From Tetmemena sp. SeJ-2015 (lineage: Eukaryota; Ciliophora; Spirotrichea; Sporadotrichida; Oxytrichidae), in contig JAJKFJ010021825.1 in assembly GCA_027382625.1 (NCBI GenBank), positions 1 to 64,000 on the forward strand: a DNA stretch of 64,000 nt, given 5' to 3'. Shown piece by piece: positions 34,439-47,600 of the stretch. The notes below the pieces were generated by a model. That model saw only the letters and a list, made by a program, of their open reading frames with translations. It did not search any database and had not been told where the DNA came from. Position numbers and translations under genes: made by a program. Within the stretch, counting starts at the first letter, position 1; the number at the start of each line of letters is the position of its first letter.

Positions 34439-37112
34439 ATGAGGTGTTTATACTTTTAATTCTTTTCAGAGTTAACTCTTGGAACATAATTCTTATATCC
34501 TTTACAAATTATTTCAATTTTGGCTGATAAATTATCTTCTTTAAAGTAAATAGTAAGATCGCAATATTATTTGCCTCTACTCTTGCTTCAGTAAACTCTT
34601 AGCCAACTTTTGCAAATACTTAGGCTTCTTAAGCCTCAATCTACCCCCTTTCTTAGAAATCCACACTAAGAAATTAGCCTCTTTAAAAGGACCGAATCTG
34701 CAGAAAAGTTCATAAACTCTAATTTCAAACGCAACATGACCCTCTTCCAAAGACAGAATGATAAATTGAAAGGACTACTTCTACTTTGCTTCAGCAGCTT
34801 AAACAAGAAAAGACCACCAACCTTCATTGGAAAGACAGATATTGAAGAAACATCAAAATAAAAGAAATATTTTTTCTATGATTATGAAGAACTCTAAGAC
34901 AAGATTAAACTCTTCAAGTTTAAACATTAATTCAAAGCATTCCAGGGCAGTTTTAACTTCAGGAGCATTTACTTCCAGAAACTAAACTCAAGCCTATTAA
35001 ACTTCAAGAACTCAGTAGTTTAAAGTTAGAGACCCTCCTCTTCATTCCAGCACAGACTAACTCTAAACCCACTGAGCGACCAGTTTCCATTCATAAATCA
35101 GACTAATAACTAGAACAGCAGGAAACCTTTGATTCAGGGCAGTCCATTCATCAACTGTCAAGTCATTAGAGAAATGCCTTGCTGCAATCTTAGATAGAAC
35201 CAGATCCCTTTGAAAGTATATTTGGTCCACCTAAAATGAAGGAGCGTTCTCCAAATAGGAAGCAGCTCTACGAACAAAAGATGCAGCAGTATCAGCAAAT
35301 TTATGAGGAAGAGAAACTCCATTCATTCAAATTGGAGAGAGTTGAATACTTTAAATTGTTATATTGTTTTGATTTTCAACAAGACTTGCACGATATATAC
35401 ACCCAAAATAACTATAAATATATATAGCACACAAGCATTTTGATAAAATAATTCATCTCCTGAGCAAAAGCCACAGAGAAGAGAGTCAAAGGAGTTGTTT
35501 AGTGAGTCCAGTTAGCAAAGTATAATATCCAATTAGTAGGTTCACCACACTCGCTCTGGCTCTAATATCCAAGTCATTTAAAACTACGATGATCACATTC
35601 ATCACAGTCCCCAGCTATTATAATTATTAGTCTTCTTTTAATTTAGCGACAGTAGAGTGAGTCCCCTCACAGGATTCTAAGTCTTCAGTAAATTCAGACT
35701 TCAGACTCGCTCTCTCACGATAGTCCTTCGAAGTAGGAAGACTAAAACATCAAGCCACTTGATAATCAACAAAACCTAGAGCAGTTGCTAGAGAGACTAA
35801 ATGAACTTGAAAATGACTTAGCAGATTGGAAAGGAGATCCGACTGCAGGTAGGTGGATTCATTCAGCAGAGACAGAATTAAATTAATCAAATTAAGAGCG
35901 ACCAAATGTAGGTTAAAGTCAAGGCCATCAACTTGCAAAACAAGTTTAAGCACAAGCAATTTGCAATCATGTTTATAATAAGAATGATATTATAAAGTAA
36001 GCATTAAAATAGAGTTTTATAAGTTGAAATATATATTCATTAATATTTTAGTGATATCCCATATTTAAGATTGAAGTTAACATTTGCAATCGAGAAAGAA
36101 TAGGATGAGGTGGAGATTGGGAAGTAGCGTGTCAGCTCATTGAGATCTCAGATATAAGAAGTGGATATGAAACTAATTCTCGAGTATAAGCAAGAGGAAG
36201 AGTGTCTGAGGAAGATTGAGTAGCTAGAGATAGATATGATTTTAGATCGCCCTAAAATAGGAATGATAAACGAGAAGCTGAAGAAGATTCAGAAGAGAGC
36301 ACAGAGACAGGATGATTACTATAATTTGGCAGTGGCTGAGACAATTGCTTTTAAAAGCAGATGAGGGAAATGAAAGCTTAGTTACTGATAGAGCAAGGCC
36401 ATCGAAAGTGGCATGATTAGGCGACTAAAAAGCAAGCACAGCAGTATCTTGAGTATAACACTCTCATCTCCCTCGGGTAGGAGACACTGAGGAAGGATTT
36501 GCAAAAGAGGAAAGAGAAAGTACTAGAGGCAAAGGAGTACCAGGAAGCAAAAGAGAAGACAGAGATAGAGTACAGGGTGAAGCAGTATGGGTACTTGATA
36601 GATTCCATGCTTCAGAAGTATGAGTCTTAATACTTAAAAATCTTGGAAACTACTCATGTAAAGGAGATATCAGAAGTGCCTCGCCTCTATGACAAGATTA
36701 AGCTTGAGAAAGAGGAGCTTGGAGAGAGAATTAGTGAACTCAAACACTAGGTAGCAATTTCTAAGATTGTGTTGCAAGGTCTAAGAGCGCAAAGAGTTCG
36801 AGAAATAACACTCTCTAGCAATAGAAGCTAAGCTGACACTTAGAGTGATAACCAACAAGACATAAAAGAGTTGAGGTCCTTGCGAAGTCTAAGGAATAAG
36901 AAGGAAAGTGAAATGGGAGGGTTTGAGTTAGAGGATGAAGTAATGGAGGCTAATGTGAGACAAGCTAAACTCTTGAGAGATGAAAAGATTCGCAAACTAG
37001 AGCATGGTAAACATTGAAATCTTATAATTATAATAGTAAAAAAATTGCTGTCTTCATCAGCAGTTTGCATTAGGAAGATGCTTCTACAGCTATCAAGAAA
37101 CGGAGATAATGA
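34439..37112 (+). CDS. Long coiled-coil protein
   Basis: Plus-strand gene with an ATG candidate at 34439. The first third reads SAEKFINSNFKRNMTLFQRQ and YFFYDYEELQDKIKLFKFKH. The middle is Ser/Gln-rich and disordered (DPFESIFGPPKMKERSPNRK). The C-terminal half is strongly coiled coil: QINQIKSDQMQVKVKAINLQ, a 123-bp IES, then EKEQDEVEIGKQRVSSLRSQ through EKEELGERISELKHQ. It ends at HGKH and TGA near 37020, or after an intron at 37112 (AIKKRRQ). Unresolved frame changes occur near 35150, 35345, 35825 and 36360. It resembles ciliate cytoskeletal or flagellar coiled-coil proteins in composition only. Confidence 0.6.
35969..36091. other. IES, pointer ATTTGCAATC
   Basis: ATTTGCAATC at 35959-35968 and 36082-36091. 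Excision of 123 bp joins KFKHKQFAI to EKEQDEVEIGKQ. Confidence 0.9.
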
Positions 37113-37545
37113 TGAGACTAGTGCAGAGCTTGTAGAAAATTAATGTAGGCATCAGCAAGGAAGAGTGTCTACATGGACTGTAACTCGTGAGCTGGAGAGT
37201 GGAAAGAATGCTTAAGAAAATTATAAAATTAAATTCATAGCTCTTTTATTAGAAATTGAAAATAAGTTATGACTAAGAGAAGTAAGGGGGTGCTGGATAG
37301 CAGCATGCTAGTATGGAGATTTATGACTATGAGAAAGATCTGAACTAGCACTGCCCACCACCCTTTTTAGGAATCAGTCTCTGATATCATCACCGCACTT
37401 CTCACCCAGAAATTTTTTATTTCTTTATTTCTAATTTAAGATCTATTATCTCATACAGTAGGAGAAATATCCTTAAATTATTCTAAGATGTAAATTTCTA
37501 AAATTTATCTTCCTTGTTTATAATTTTGTTAATTAAAGATATAAA
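37113..37545. other. Intergenic stretch
   Basis: No supported coding segment. 37290-37370 is less AT-rich but has no convincing frame. Confidence 0.45.
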
Positions 37546-40500
37546 ATGGATTTGGATGTGTACAGAGAAGACGACTCTTCCAAGGGGCCTTTGAGTGTGT
37601 GTCACTTCACTTAGCCTTGGAACTCCAAGTTCTAAAACTTTTCCACCTTTTTCGACAGCTACTCAAATAACATGATCCTCTTCAAAGACGGGTTCTTTGT
37701 GATATGGGATATGTTCGATGCTCATAACAACTTGGGTTAAAATGCGTTCACAATAAACCTAGCCACAACTTAGTAAGTCACAATATTACTCGATAGTCAA
37801 AAAGATTTCATGCTGGATTTTGACATTTATGAGTAGTAAATCAGTGTATGCAGCCTGCGTGCATCCTGAAAAGACTTGCCTGACACTGCAGATTTCAGAT
37901 AACTCACTGGTCATACTCTTTCTCAAGGCTGAACAGGCAGAGGAAGTCAAGCTGACATTTGCAAAGGCCAAGATCATCTAAGCATTCTCATTCTTGTTTG
38001 GTGACGACTACAACTTCTTTGTGGCTACGAACATCAGCATTGACCTCTACAAGGTCAAGATAGACTCTATGAAGGCGAAATTAGTCAGGAATATAGTAAT
38101 CTCAGTTTCAGGAGCCTCAGTTTTACTATGAGCCCACCACCTCAGTCGTGGTAGTTGTAGACAATAAAGCAAACTGCTATCCTTACTTCCTTAACCTGTT
38201 TAAATTATAAACTTAAATTTGAAATATTGGTTTGAGGCGAAGGCGCAAAAAGGAAAGAGCTTTCAGTTGGACACTTCGTCAGTCGACCCTTAAGCAGCCT
38301 AAGATTCTTAGAAAAGCTTCAGAGCAAGTCAAAGGATGAGCTTTGGAGAGAGGGCCATGAGCTTTTTCTCAAAGAAGGGGAGTGATTACTCTGGCTAGAA
38401 TGGAGATGGCATCAAATTCTCTCTTGCCAACAATACTTATAACTCTATATATCTTATTAGAATCTCACCATATTTTATAAGACTTATAACTAGAACATTC
38501 AAGCTGTGTTACTTAAGCAGTAAAGAGACAGTATCGATAGTGGCAATACTAAGGACATGAGTTCGCTTATTGCTGAGCAAGAGAACTAACTTAACAGCTC
38601 TTAGTCGAGTTCTAATTTATTTCATAGCTTTTAATGTATGTTTCTAGTAGTGCAATCCTAAAGAACATAGGTGGAATCAATAGAAGACTGCAGCATCAGA
38701 TTCTGCTAACCACTCTCTACCACAGAGTGCTGATGCTCCACTACAACCCTCACATCTCCAGGGTGCAGGCATTCGAGCTGGACCACACTTAAACTTTTAA
38801 GAACTTGGGCTATATTGGAATCACCCACCAGTCCCAGATAAACAAAGATCTCATTTAAATGCAAGTAGTCGACAATCTGCTGGTTATTCACAACCAAGAT
38901 GCCAGAAGGACTCAGATCTATTTAAAGTATTTCTTTCTGATGAGAAGCATATTTTTATAATCTACGATTTAAAGCTAGAGGATTGGAATCAACCTCTTAC
39001 TCAAAACTGAAATAAATTGTAATATTATATCTTCATATCTGAAATATCACACCCCAGTCATTCACTTTCAGAGTCTTCCCAAAATTAGTTTTTATAATTT
39101 GAAGATTTTTATATTTTTTGAATAAAAATCCTTCTCTGAACTACAGTCCAGTGTTTCAAGGGCAAGTACTTGAGTGACTTGCTTTTGAAGGAGGAGCAAA
39201 AATACAGCAGTTCCTTCAGAATGGACTTTAAGGCAGCTTGCAGAGTGTGAACCAAAGCATGATCTCGCAAAACAGAGCAGCCATGGGTGCAGCAGGATAG
39301 GATCTGAATGAATCAACAGTAAGCATCCAAAATTAATTGCTATTTATAATAACTAAGCACAAGCAACATCTTAGATCAGATACGATAAGCACTTTCTTTA
39401 AGCTTTTATTACTAAAATTGATAAGAGGAGGAGAAGGAAAATGCAAACACAGCAGCAACAAGATCCAGGAAAGAATCAGCTCAGCTCCCTCAAAAAATCA
39501 TTGCTTAAATATTCTAGACCTCTATATTTAAGAACGAACCTAAAGATTTGTGAAAGGTGGGGGAGAGTGCTAACTAAATAAATAGTGAAGCGAGGTGGTG
39601 CGAATCTAAGGCGACTAATAAGAAGCAAATCAGCAATTATTATATATATAATAAACAGAGGAGTGAGTGGGTTGAAGATTTAAGTGCAAGAAATAAGAAT
39701 TCCTTTGCTCAATAAATAAGTTACATATTGGGGAGTATTTGTTTGCAGTGTAGGCAGTTTGAGCCTGCGTGAAAGCTTTCAGCGGTTACCCTTGGCAACT
39801 CTCTCGATTTCGTCCTTCTTCTTGACGGCAAAAGAGTTGGCACCAGAGCCAGATCCCTTGGAGGCGGCAATGATTTCATCGGCAAGGATCTCGCTCATGC
39901 TCTTGATGGTTCTGAAAGAAGACTCTCTTGCACCCTTGGTCATCAAGTAGATAGCCTGATTAACTCTTCTGAGAGGTGAGACGTCGACAGCCTGTCTTCT
40001 GACGACACCACCGGTTCCGATTCTAGTGGAATCTTCTCTGGCACCACCATTCATTATATAGATACCTTGGAAATGATAGGAGCTGCAGAATTATAGGATT
40101 GCTGACGGCGTCGATGAGGATCTGGAGGGGGTTCTCGCCAGTGGTAAGGGCGCAGATCTCGAGGGCCTGCTTGACGATTCTGATGGCCAATTGCTTCTTG
40201 CCGGTGTTTCTACCCTTGCTCATGAGGCCGTTGACGACTCTCTCGACGAGGGGGCAGTTGACTTTCTGGAAGCTTCTCTTTTGGTATCTGCCGGCAGTGA
40301 AGGGGAGGAAAACTTGAGCCTTGTCGGTCTTCACGTTGAGGTAAGCCAACAGAGAGATGTCCTTGCACTGAACGCTATCGTAGGACCACTTGCCGAACAG
40401 CTTCACTTCAGTGGCGTATTGGGGTCTTTGATCTTCAATTCTAGCGTCACCGTCTAATAAAAGAGGTTAAGGGAAAGCCCTAGAGGAAAGCGCCCTCAGA

Positions 40501-42292
40501 CGCTCAAAAAAGCACGCAAAAACTCAAAACTAGACTTACTGTCGGATGTATTGTCAACCATCTTCCAAAATCTTTGCTATATAATATCACACAAATGAAA
40601 TACTTCCCAATTTGTGATCAAGAGATATTCTTTTTCAGTATTTTTAATTGAAATAGCAATAATAATAAAGGTATTAAAGGTCTTATTTCTATCATCCTTA
40701 TTTTACGACTTATTATTTAGAATAAATCTTAGACACTACTCTGTCAATCCAAAAGCTTATAAACTTGAGCATTCTTAGCTTTATGATAAAGTTTAATTAA
40801 CTTAGTCAGCTCAGCTGGAGGACAACTCTTCATAAATCTAAGAAACTACGAATCAAATTAGATTCGAGGAGGTCTCGATAGTCCATAATGTGAGAAATTC
40901 AAGCATGTTAGTTGGAGGTAACAGGAAGGACAATCAAAATTGTTCATTGTATAATTGATAATGAATTGAGATAACTTGAATGCTGAGCTGAAGCATTATG
41001 ACATATATGATAGCGACAGTGTAGTGTTTGTGGACCCTATGGTTATGATTGATATGAGAAACTTTTCCTGTCTTTCTCTGAAGCTCAAACTGGACCGCTA
41101 TGCCAAATCATGCCAAGATAAAGATAACTTTTTATATTGGCTTATATTCTAATGAATTGATAAAGGGAGGATGATGCTTTCTATGCTGTGCAGGAGTCGC
41201 AACAAAGAAGCGCTTCTTAAGTAAATGTGGGAGCTCCTTCTCAAAAAAGAACTTCACCTTCCTCAAATCTCTCTTCTCTTTATGCGTATCAACGGAGTCT
41301 ACAAGCAGGCAAGCATAGAGAGGTAAACTTATCAAGCCATCATAAGAAAGAGAACTCCTGGTGGACCTGGTCTTGTTGGCAACCATCCTGTTGTCATAAA
41401 AAGTGAAAACCCCCTACATTAGGGAGCTTATATGGAGATGCTGATAATTCAACTGCAACGAATGAGTAGACTCAGAGCTGCTCAGTCATTTATCTCTAAG
41501 TCTCTTAATGATCTTTTGATAGAGTATCATCCCTCTAATCGAGTTCTCACAGGTGAATGCATCGTTTTCTAAAATGAAGTTCTCGAAATTTTCAAAGATT
41601 ATCAAAATATACACTCCAATAAATTAGTGGAATTAAGATCTGATCTGCAATTCCTCAATGCCACTAGACTTTGAAGATGGGGTCGAAAGAGACTACTCAG
41701 CTATGCTTGAAGATAAGAGGCTAAGACCTAAGTATGTAACCTCAGTAGTTTTGGAATTCCTGAGGTCACTCATGGAGAATTAAATTCCTCAACAAGCAAC
41801 TCAGTAGAATATTCTAATGCGCTATCTCCTTCACACCAAGGACTTTTCAACTCTTCAGAATCTGATGCAGTATAGAGTGCTCAATGAAAATGCAGAACTG
41901 GCTAGACAATTGGTGATTCTAGGATCTGATGAAGCAAAGCAAGAGGGCAAGTGCTACTTTGGCCCTGCTCTCTAAATTGGATTGGACATGCTAAAGAAGC
42001 TTACAATTATATAGAGAGAATAAAGAGTCGAATTTATTATAGGTCTAATGAGGAGATTGTAATTGCTTTGTTGAATGAGAAGCAAGTGATTAGAGCAATG
42101 AATTTCGCAGTAGAGCATGGAATCCATTCAATGAAAATCTCAACCATCAAAGAAATCTTAGAAGAATTGAAATCGCAAGGTCAAGGCAAGTAGGCAGATA
42201 TAGCCTGGCGCAGAGTTTAAGAAGTTATTAAGCAAGATTAAGTCAAAGTTAAGACAGAAAATGAATACAAACCTATTCTCGTAGATGAATGA
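37546..42292 (+). CDS. RMC1: RMC1/Mic1-domain protein (Mon1-Ccz1 regulator)
   Basis: Regulator of the Mon1-Ccz1 exchange factor for Rab7, acting in late endosome and autophagosome traffic. ATG 37546. The N-terminal beta-propeller part includes [40 protein letters not shown] and [20 protein letters not shown]. Then [20 protein letters not shown] and [18 protein letters not shown] match the conserved end of the propeller. The C-terminal Mic1 domain is on the other side of a 1.7 kb [58 protein letters not shown] and IGLDMLKK...[21 protein letters not shown] 42290-42292. Besides the two mapped IESs, unresolved insertions lie near 37770, 38220, 38930-39130, 41140 and 41400-41630. Confidence 0.78.
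38445..38491. other. IES, pointer ACTTATAACT
   Basis: ACTTATAACT at 38435-38444 and 38482-38491. Excision of 47 bp joins SLANNTYN to [10 protein letters not shown] in RMC1. Confidence 0.88.
39779..40561 (-). CDS. RPS5: Small-subunit ribosomal protein uS7 (RPS5)
   Basis: Head-domain protein of the 40S subunit that contacts 18S rRNA and E-site tRNA. ATG 40561 (MVDNTSD), an intron of about 85 nt (40456-40540), then [20 protein letters not shown]. The core reads [20 protein letters not shown] and [14 protein letters not shown] 49-bp IES (40052-40100) is followed by [40 protein letters not shown] and [14 protein letters not shown], then TGA 39779-39781. Full length and highly conserved. Its codons are more GC-rich and contain no TAA or TAG glutamine, as expected for a highly expressed gene. 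Nested within RMC1 on the opposite strand. Confidence 0.95.
40052..40100. other. IES, pointer ATT (AAT on the coding strand)
   Basis: ATT at 40049-40051 and 40098-40100. Excision of 49 bp gives [14 protein letters not shown] in uS7, exactly as in orthologues. Confidence 0.9.
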
Positions 42293-42837
42293 AGCATGAA
42301 TTAAAGATTTAGAGATAGACTTAATATACTTATTACCATAATTTTTTCTCTCTAACTTATGCTGATATCAATCTTAAACACTTGCGCTTAAAGCTTTTTT
42401 GTAAATTTTAGAAAATAAGTGTTTTATGAGAGATTTTAAAGTTATTTAAAGATTAGTGAAGAGTTGTTGAAATTGCTTTATTCGTTGAATATATACAATA
42501 AATTATATTTGCTCATTATAAGCCCACACACGAATGGACTTAAAATGAGTTTTAAAAAGCACTACTCGATCATGATAAAGATGAAAAAGTGCAATTTTGA
42601 GTAGGTATAGAAGTAGTTCTGCCAAGGGAAAAGGAACTAAAGCGGTGCAAGTTTTGAGGTGCGAAGTGGTTGGGTAATATATTTGTCATGACTTAGGGCA
42701 AGCAACTCTCACAAAAAATAATTAAAGTTGGAGTAAGGTGATCTAGTAGTTAGTAGGTTTAGGATTTTGAAAGATGTTGACAATTATTAGATGACTTCCC
42801 AGCACTCATTTTATTGAGTACCAGCTTTTTTTCAAAC

Positions 42838-43277
42838 TCACTATCTCACAGTCGTTGAAGAGTATGGAGGAGGCATTAACTGACCATTGGAGTGGGGTTG
42901 ATTTTAGTGGTCTTATGAATCTAGTTATAGATTCTTAATTCCTTTTTGGATTTGGACGGCTGATGCCGCCTTAGGGACATACTAAGAGCCTCTGTGAGGG
43001 CTTCTTTGAAAATTCAGAGGGCTCTTAGTTGGAGAGAGCATGGGCGCCTTCAGGGAACCTGCAACTTGAGTTTATCTGTGGCCTAAATTCTTAGGCGGCT
43101 GAAACTGTACAAAGCTAATAAAATAATGAAAGTATAGAAAGCTTGCAGCTTGGGGCGATGATGAATTTTTCGAACCTGGTTTTCTAATGCTTCCTCGGCA
43201 GCAACTTTATAATTATTGGGAATCATAGTACTTAAGATAAAGACACAAGAATAATGATGTGAAATTAATGGAATCAT
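42838..43277 (-). CDS. Small single-pass membrane protein
   Basis: Minus strand ATG 43277 (a second in-frame ATG starts MIPNNYKVAAEEALENQ at about 43226). A hydrophobic helix AFYTFIILLALYSF is followed by RLRIQATDKLKLQV, then after a one-base shift near 43060 a Ser/Pro/Gln-rich tail (APMLSPTKSPLNFQRSPHRG, MPPPYSSTTVRQ) ending at TGA 42838-42840. About 145 residues in all. The tail has a 14-bp inverted repeat at 42982-42994 and 43015-43028 (CTAAGAGCCTCTG...). No family recognised. Confidence 0.45.
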
Positions 43278-44689
43278 ACGATTAGAGATTTGATGACTGG
43301 AAACCTTTTAAGGGTTTCAGTTTGATTGATCTGCGGTAACTCCGATCTGCTGATTCTATAAGCCCATCTAAATTGATTGATGCTAGGTAAACACGCTACC
43401 GAATGCACTTATGTTCCCTCCTCCATTCATTCCTTAAAAATGGGACTCATATTGCCCTATTATTAGTTAGAAATTGGTGAAAGTTAATGGTATACTGCTT
43501 TAATAAATGAATTAAAGAATCTTGAAAAATAAATTTATCGTTATGGATTTTAAATTTTTTTGATTTAAAATAAAATTTTATCCTTTTTAGATTAAAGTAA
43601 TTAAGTTGTAATAAATTTTAATAGGGCCATTAGGCGAACTCAGCCATTTAATCATATAATGTAAGTAAAAATCGCAAAATTTTGTAATATTTAATAGGTG
43701 ATCTAAAAATTTTAAATATAGAAGTCTAGATATTATATATATACTTTTTATATTACATTAAAAATTTAAGGAAATGCAAGATTTGTATTTGATCAGAAAG
43801 CGATATTTATTATCTTATTTATATCCGACCTTTTTACCAAATCGAGAATTCAAACTACAAAATAAAGTAATCATAAACTGATATTTTTATCAAAATTTTT
43901 ATGCTTTACTCACTGATTTTCAGAAATCTTGGACACTCATCTGCCATTTTACACTCCTGTATATGAGGGGATCTCCAGAATTCCCCCTTGAAATGCATAT
44001 TTAAATCTACTTTCTAAATAAAAATGTCATACTTACTTAATTAGTTTGATCTTGCTTCTTAGATGTGCCTATGGGAATAATATAATAATTACAATGAAAG
44101 TTTAAGTCGCGTCAAGGGCATTGATGGTAGCACTTCCATGTTCTATTTTTTTGATTTTCCCGACAGAAGTTATATGTACTGATGTCTATATTTAAATTAT
44201 GAGCGTCTATGAAATCTGCTTTTGCATTTTGTTACTTACAGTCAAAGATTAGTCTTAATTAATTCTAATTAGCCCTATATATATCTTATGGCTCACCGGG
44301 TTAAGCTCAGATTAGATTTATGGGTCGCAAAGTTTTAGGTTTTAGTCATTTGATGAAAATCAGAGACGTATAAATGTATAATATAAATTTCATTATTTGA
44401 AGATAAAATTAGTATCTTTATTTGGTGTTTTAAAATCACTTCTCAGTCTTAATATATGATGGCAAAGCTTCATAATAACATTAATCTTCTAAGAATTATC
44501 TTTTCCCTTTTAACTCTAAGCCCTCCTAAAATATTGCAAGAATAGAGTTCTTTAAAATCTTGATGCTTTGTAGACAAAATTTTAATAATCTATTTTAAAT
44601 TCTTCAACTACCTCCAATTTATTTTCATTTATTATAGCTTAAAACTGCTTCGGGCAAATATCAAGTCTCTGGTGTATATTATAAATTAA
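43278..44689. other. AT-rich intergenic stretch
   Basis: No coding segment seen on either strand over 1.4 kb, apart from short patches of mixed composition near 43320-43430 and 44110-44170. Confidence 0.5.
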
Positions 44690-47600
44690 TCAGATTATTC
44701 TTACAATATGTCTCTTAAAATAGAAATGCTCTTTAAATATTTTTATATACAAAGCTCGTTTTAATTTAAATTTAATTTAAGCATAGTTGTCCAAGCCATC
44801 CTTGCTATTTGAATTCAATATATGGCCATGATTATTTTTATTATCCTCTATATTGTTGCTGCCTTTTAATTACTCAGACATCGAGAATATCCAAGAGTCC
44901 TCATCTGATATAAATAACTCATCATACAAAATGCATATGTTTTAAAGGATAAGACTTAGGTTCGTCCATTCAGCTTTCAGCAGTCTTTGAGGTCTGATTT
45001 TATCCACTGTTGAAAGTCTTGCTGCTCACCCACTCATCATGCCCATGGTGTTGTTACTACTGCCGCTGTTAAGATGACGTAAGAGCGGTGGACTCTCATC
45101 AGAATCTTCCCCCTCATCCATGTTTACATCCTTCTATTGCTTTTGCAGAATCTACCTTTTGTTCTTAATATAAAATGTCATTGATTATTAAATGTATGCT
45201 CTTGATTTTGGCTATCCCATTCAATTTCGAATGCCTACTCTGGGCAATAAGTATAATAATCTATCACACTTATTAGTTTTTAAGTCCGCTGTTCTAAGCG
45301 CCATTGGGGCCACTTCCGTAGCCACCTCCTCCATCAGTTCCTTCTCCCTTGGTTTTGATTTCTTTGTCCCCTGAGCCGAATCTCTTCCTTGTTATTCGAT
45401 GGCGCTAGCTGGCACTGCTGCTTCCATTGGAGCACACGCTCATTAATGAACCGTCGTTTGAAGATATCTAGCCTATTTGTCATTTACCTGCCTTTATCTT
45501 ATCAATCAAAATAGATCTAGTAGCAATAATTATAATTTATTTATCTTAGCTGCATATGATTCTTAGTGGCTGCACTCGGTTTGTTGAAGCTCATGGCATT
45601 TAGTTGATTTGGTCATTGAGCTCGGCAATTAGTTTTGGGCTCTTTACTAAGCAGTCTGCTCAGTTTGAGGTATGAAATACTTCAGAGACTGGTAGTCAAA
45701 TTATGAAAAGATTTTAAATTTGAATAATTTAATAGTTGCTTGAAAACCCTACTCCAGTACCTAGTCCTAAATAATAATAATTGTTAAATGAAAAACTAAT
45801 ATCCTTTTTAAGGGGCTGTCTAATTAAGTTGGTTCTGGAGATGTTCCTAACTTAGGGATAGCTCGTTCTCAAACTCTATCATTTCTTGGTTTAGTTTGCT
45901 TTTATACTGCTGTAAAGACTGTAAATTCTAAGAATAAAAAATTTATGAAAATGGAAATAAATTATTATATTAAAGAATTAGCTTCAGTATTGGATTCGTC
46001 TATCATCTCTTGTTCCCACTCGGGCTTTTAAACAATAAATCGTAAGTAAGATTCTTCTATTATAATTAAATTCATTAAAATAATTTCCTTAAATCAATTT
46101 AAAATCTTATCTCTTATTACTTACTATAATTGTGATCTCTACTTATGTATATTTAAAAAGAGTACAATTTAAAAGATTCTTTTTATAAATCTTCCTTAAT
46201 AAGGTTTACCATATTTGTGGAGTAAAGCGACATGAGCATGAGGTTACCTAGCACCTATCCCTCCACCTGCTGTGGTGTTGCTGCTTGTGCTATTTTGAGA
46301 TTTCAAGTGCTATAAATTAAGCTGCTGATGTACTTGCATTAATTTTAGGGTCTTTCTTTCATGCTACTCTTCATCCTCATCATCATTATCCATTGTATGC
46401 AGATTCTCATCATTCCCCTAATGAGCAGGCACGTACGCCCCAATCTGCAAAATATAAAAGATTCATTTTTAGAATTATTAGGAATAAGCAAAGGGTTATG
46501 ACTGAAATTATAGATGAGGTTCTTGCTAAAGCCATTCACACCTTAAGGATTATTAGTTCCTTAAGTATTACTACTACTGTATGGATTTTAGCCTAGATAG
46601 TTTTGAGACTGATGATGATTTGCATTACTCAAATCTTCTTTCAATAATTATTGTATTATTAGAGAATTTAAAATATGTTTTCAAGTAAGGTTATTGAGAA
46701 GTCTATGACTTGACCTCGTTTTGGTAGAGTTTTATCTTAAAAGTCGACTCACTCTAAACCTAGGCTGACTATTAAACTCACTATAATTATTAAAGATTAA
46801 ATTGTAATTACTTATGTGAACTAAGTTTACTGGTACAGCGAGTTATGATGAATGATATTAGTGTTTGGGTGATGCACTTGCATCGGAGAAGCATAAGATG
46901 AATTCGAAAATTTCTAGTTTTCAAATGAGAAAGGAGTCGTCAAATTAACTAACAAACAAACATATGCTATTTCTCTAATTCAATTCTGTATTAAATTGCT
47001 CTCTGGAAGAGTAGATCCCATCGGAGATTTAGATTGCACACTGATGTTCTAAAGCTTAAAGTTGCTTCCATTGTTAGTTTCACTGATTGCAGTTGATTAA
47101 TCGATGAGGTCTACGTTCTCCATGCCTTCGATTTCTTTGTCACAATGACTTGTGCCACTCACCTTCTGCTCTTGCTCTGAAAATATTCTACTAAGTTACT
47201 GATAGCAGCCCTGTGCCTCATCCTAAGATTGAATGACTTCATAAATTGGTAATTAGTTACATAGTCAAGTTGAGTCTAAAAGCTATTAGTTATGAACTTC
47301 AACCACTCCTCTGAGAAGAACTTCCATTGGTCGCCCTTGTAGTTCAAAGTTAGTAATATACTTGCGAGAGCGATGGATGAATGCTTAGCTTTACAAAGCT
47401 GCTAGTCTATAAATAAATCGTCAAATCTTAAGAAGTTCGAAATTTAGATGTAACCAAATGTCTCGTATCAGAATCAAGAGAGAGAAGAAATGACTTACCC
47501 ATCAGGCTGACGTAGATGAAGCTCAAGGATTCATTTATGATCTCGGAAAACTCAAACCTTGGGTCACTCATGTACAGAAAATACTAAACAAAGTCTATTG

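Larger units (their letters stand above)
39311..40982. other. 1672-bp IES in RMC1 containing the uS7 gene, pointer TGAATG
   Basis: TGAATG at 39305-39310 and 40977-40982. Joining gives [18 protein letters not shown] in frame between the propeller and Mic1 parts of RMC1. The complete ribosomal protein gene 39779-40561 lies inside, on the opposite strand. A plus-strand open stretch at 39337-39600 may be a further MDS, so the exact left limit is less certain than the nesting itself. Confidence 0.72.

Noticed and set aside
42982..43028. 14-bp inverted repeat as a terminator or RNA hairpin
   Set aside because: It lies within a coding-like Ser/Pro-rich tail of a minus-strand gene; repeated RSP/SP codons can produce it. 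No further support.
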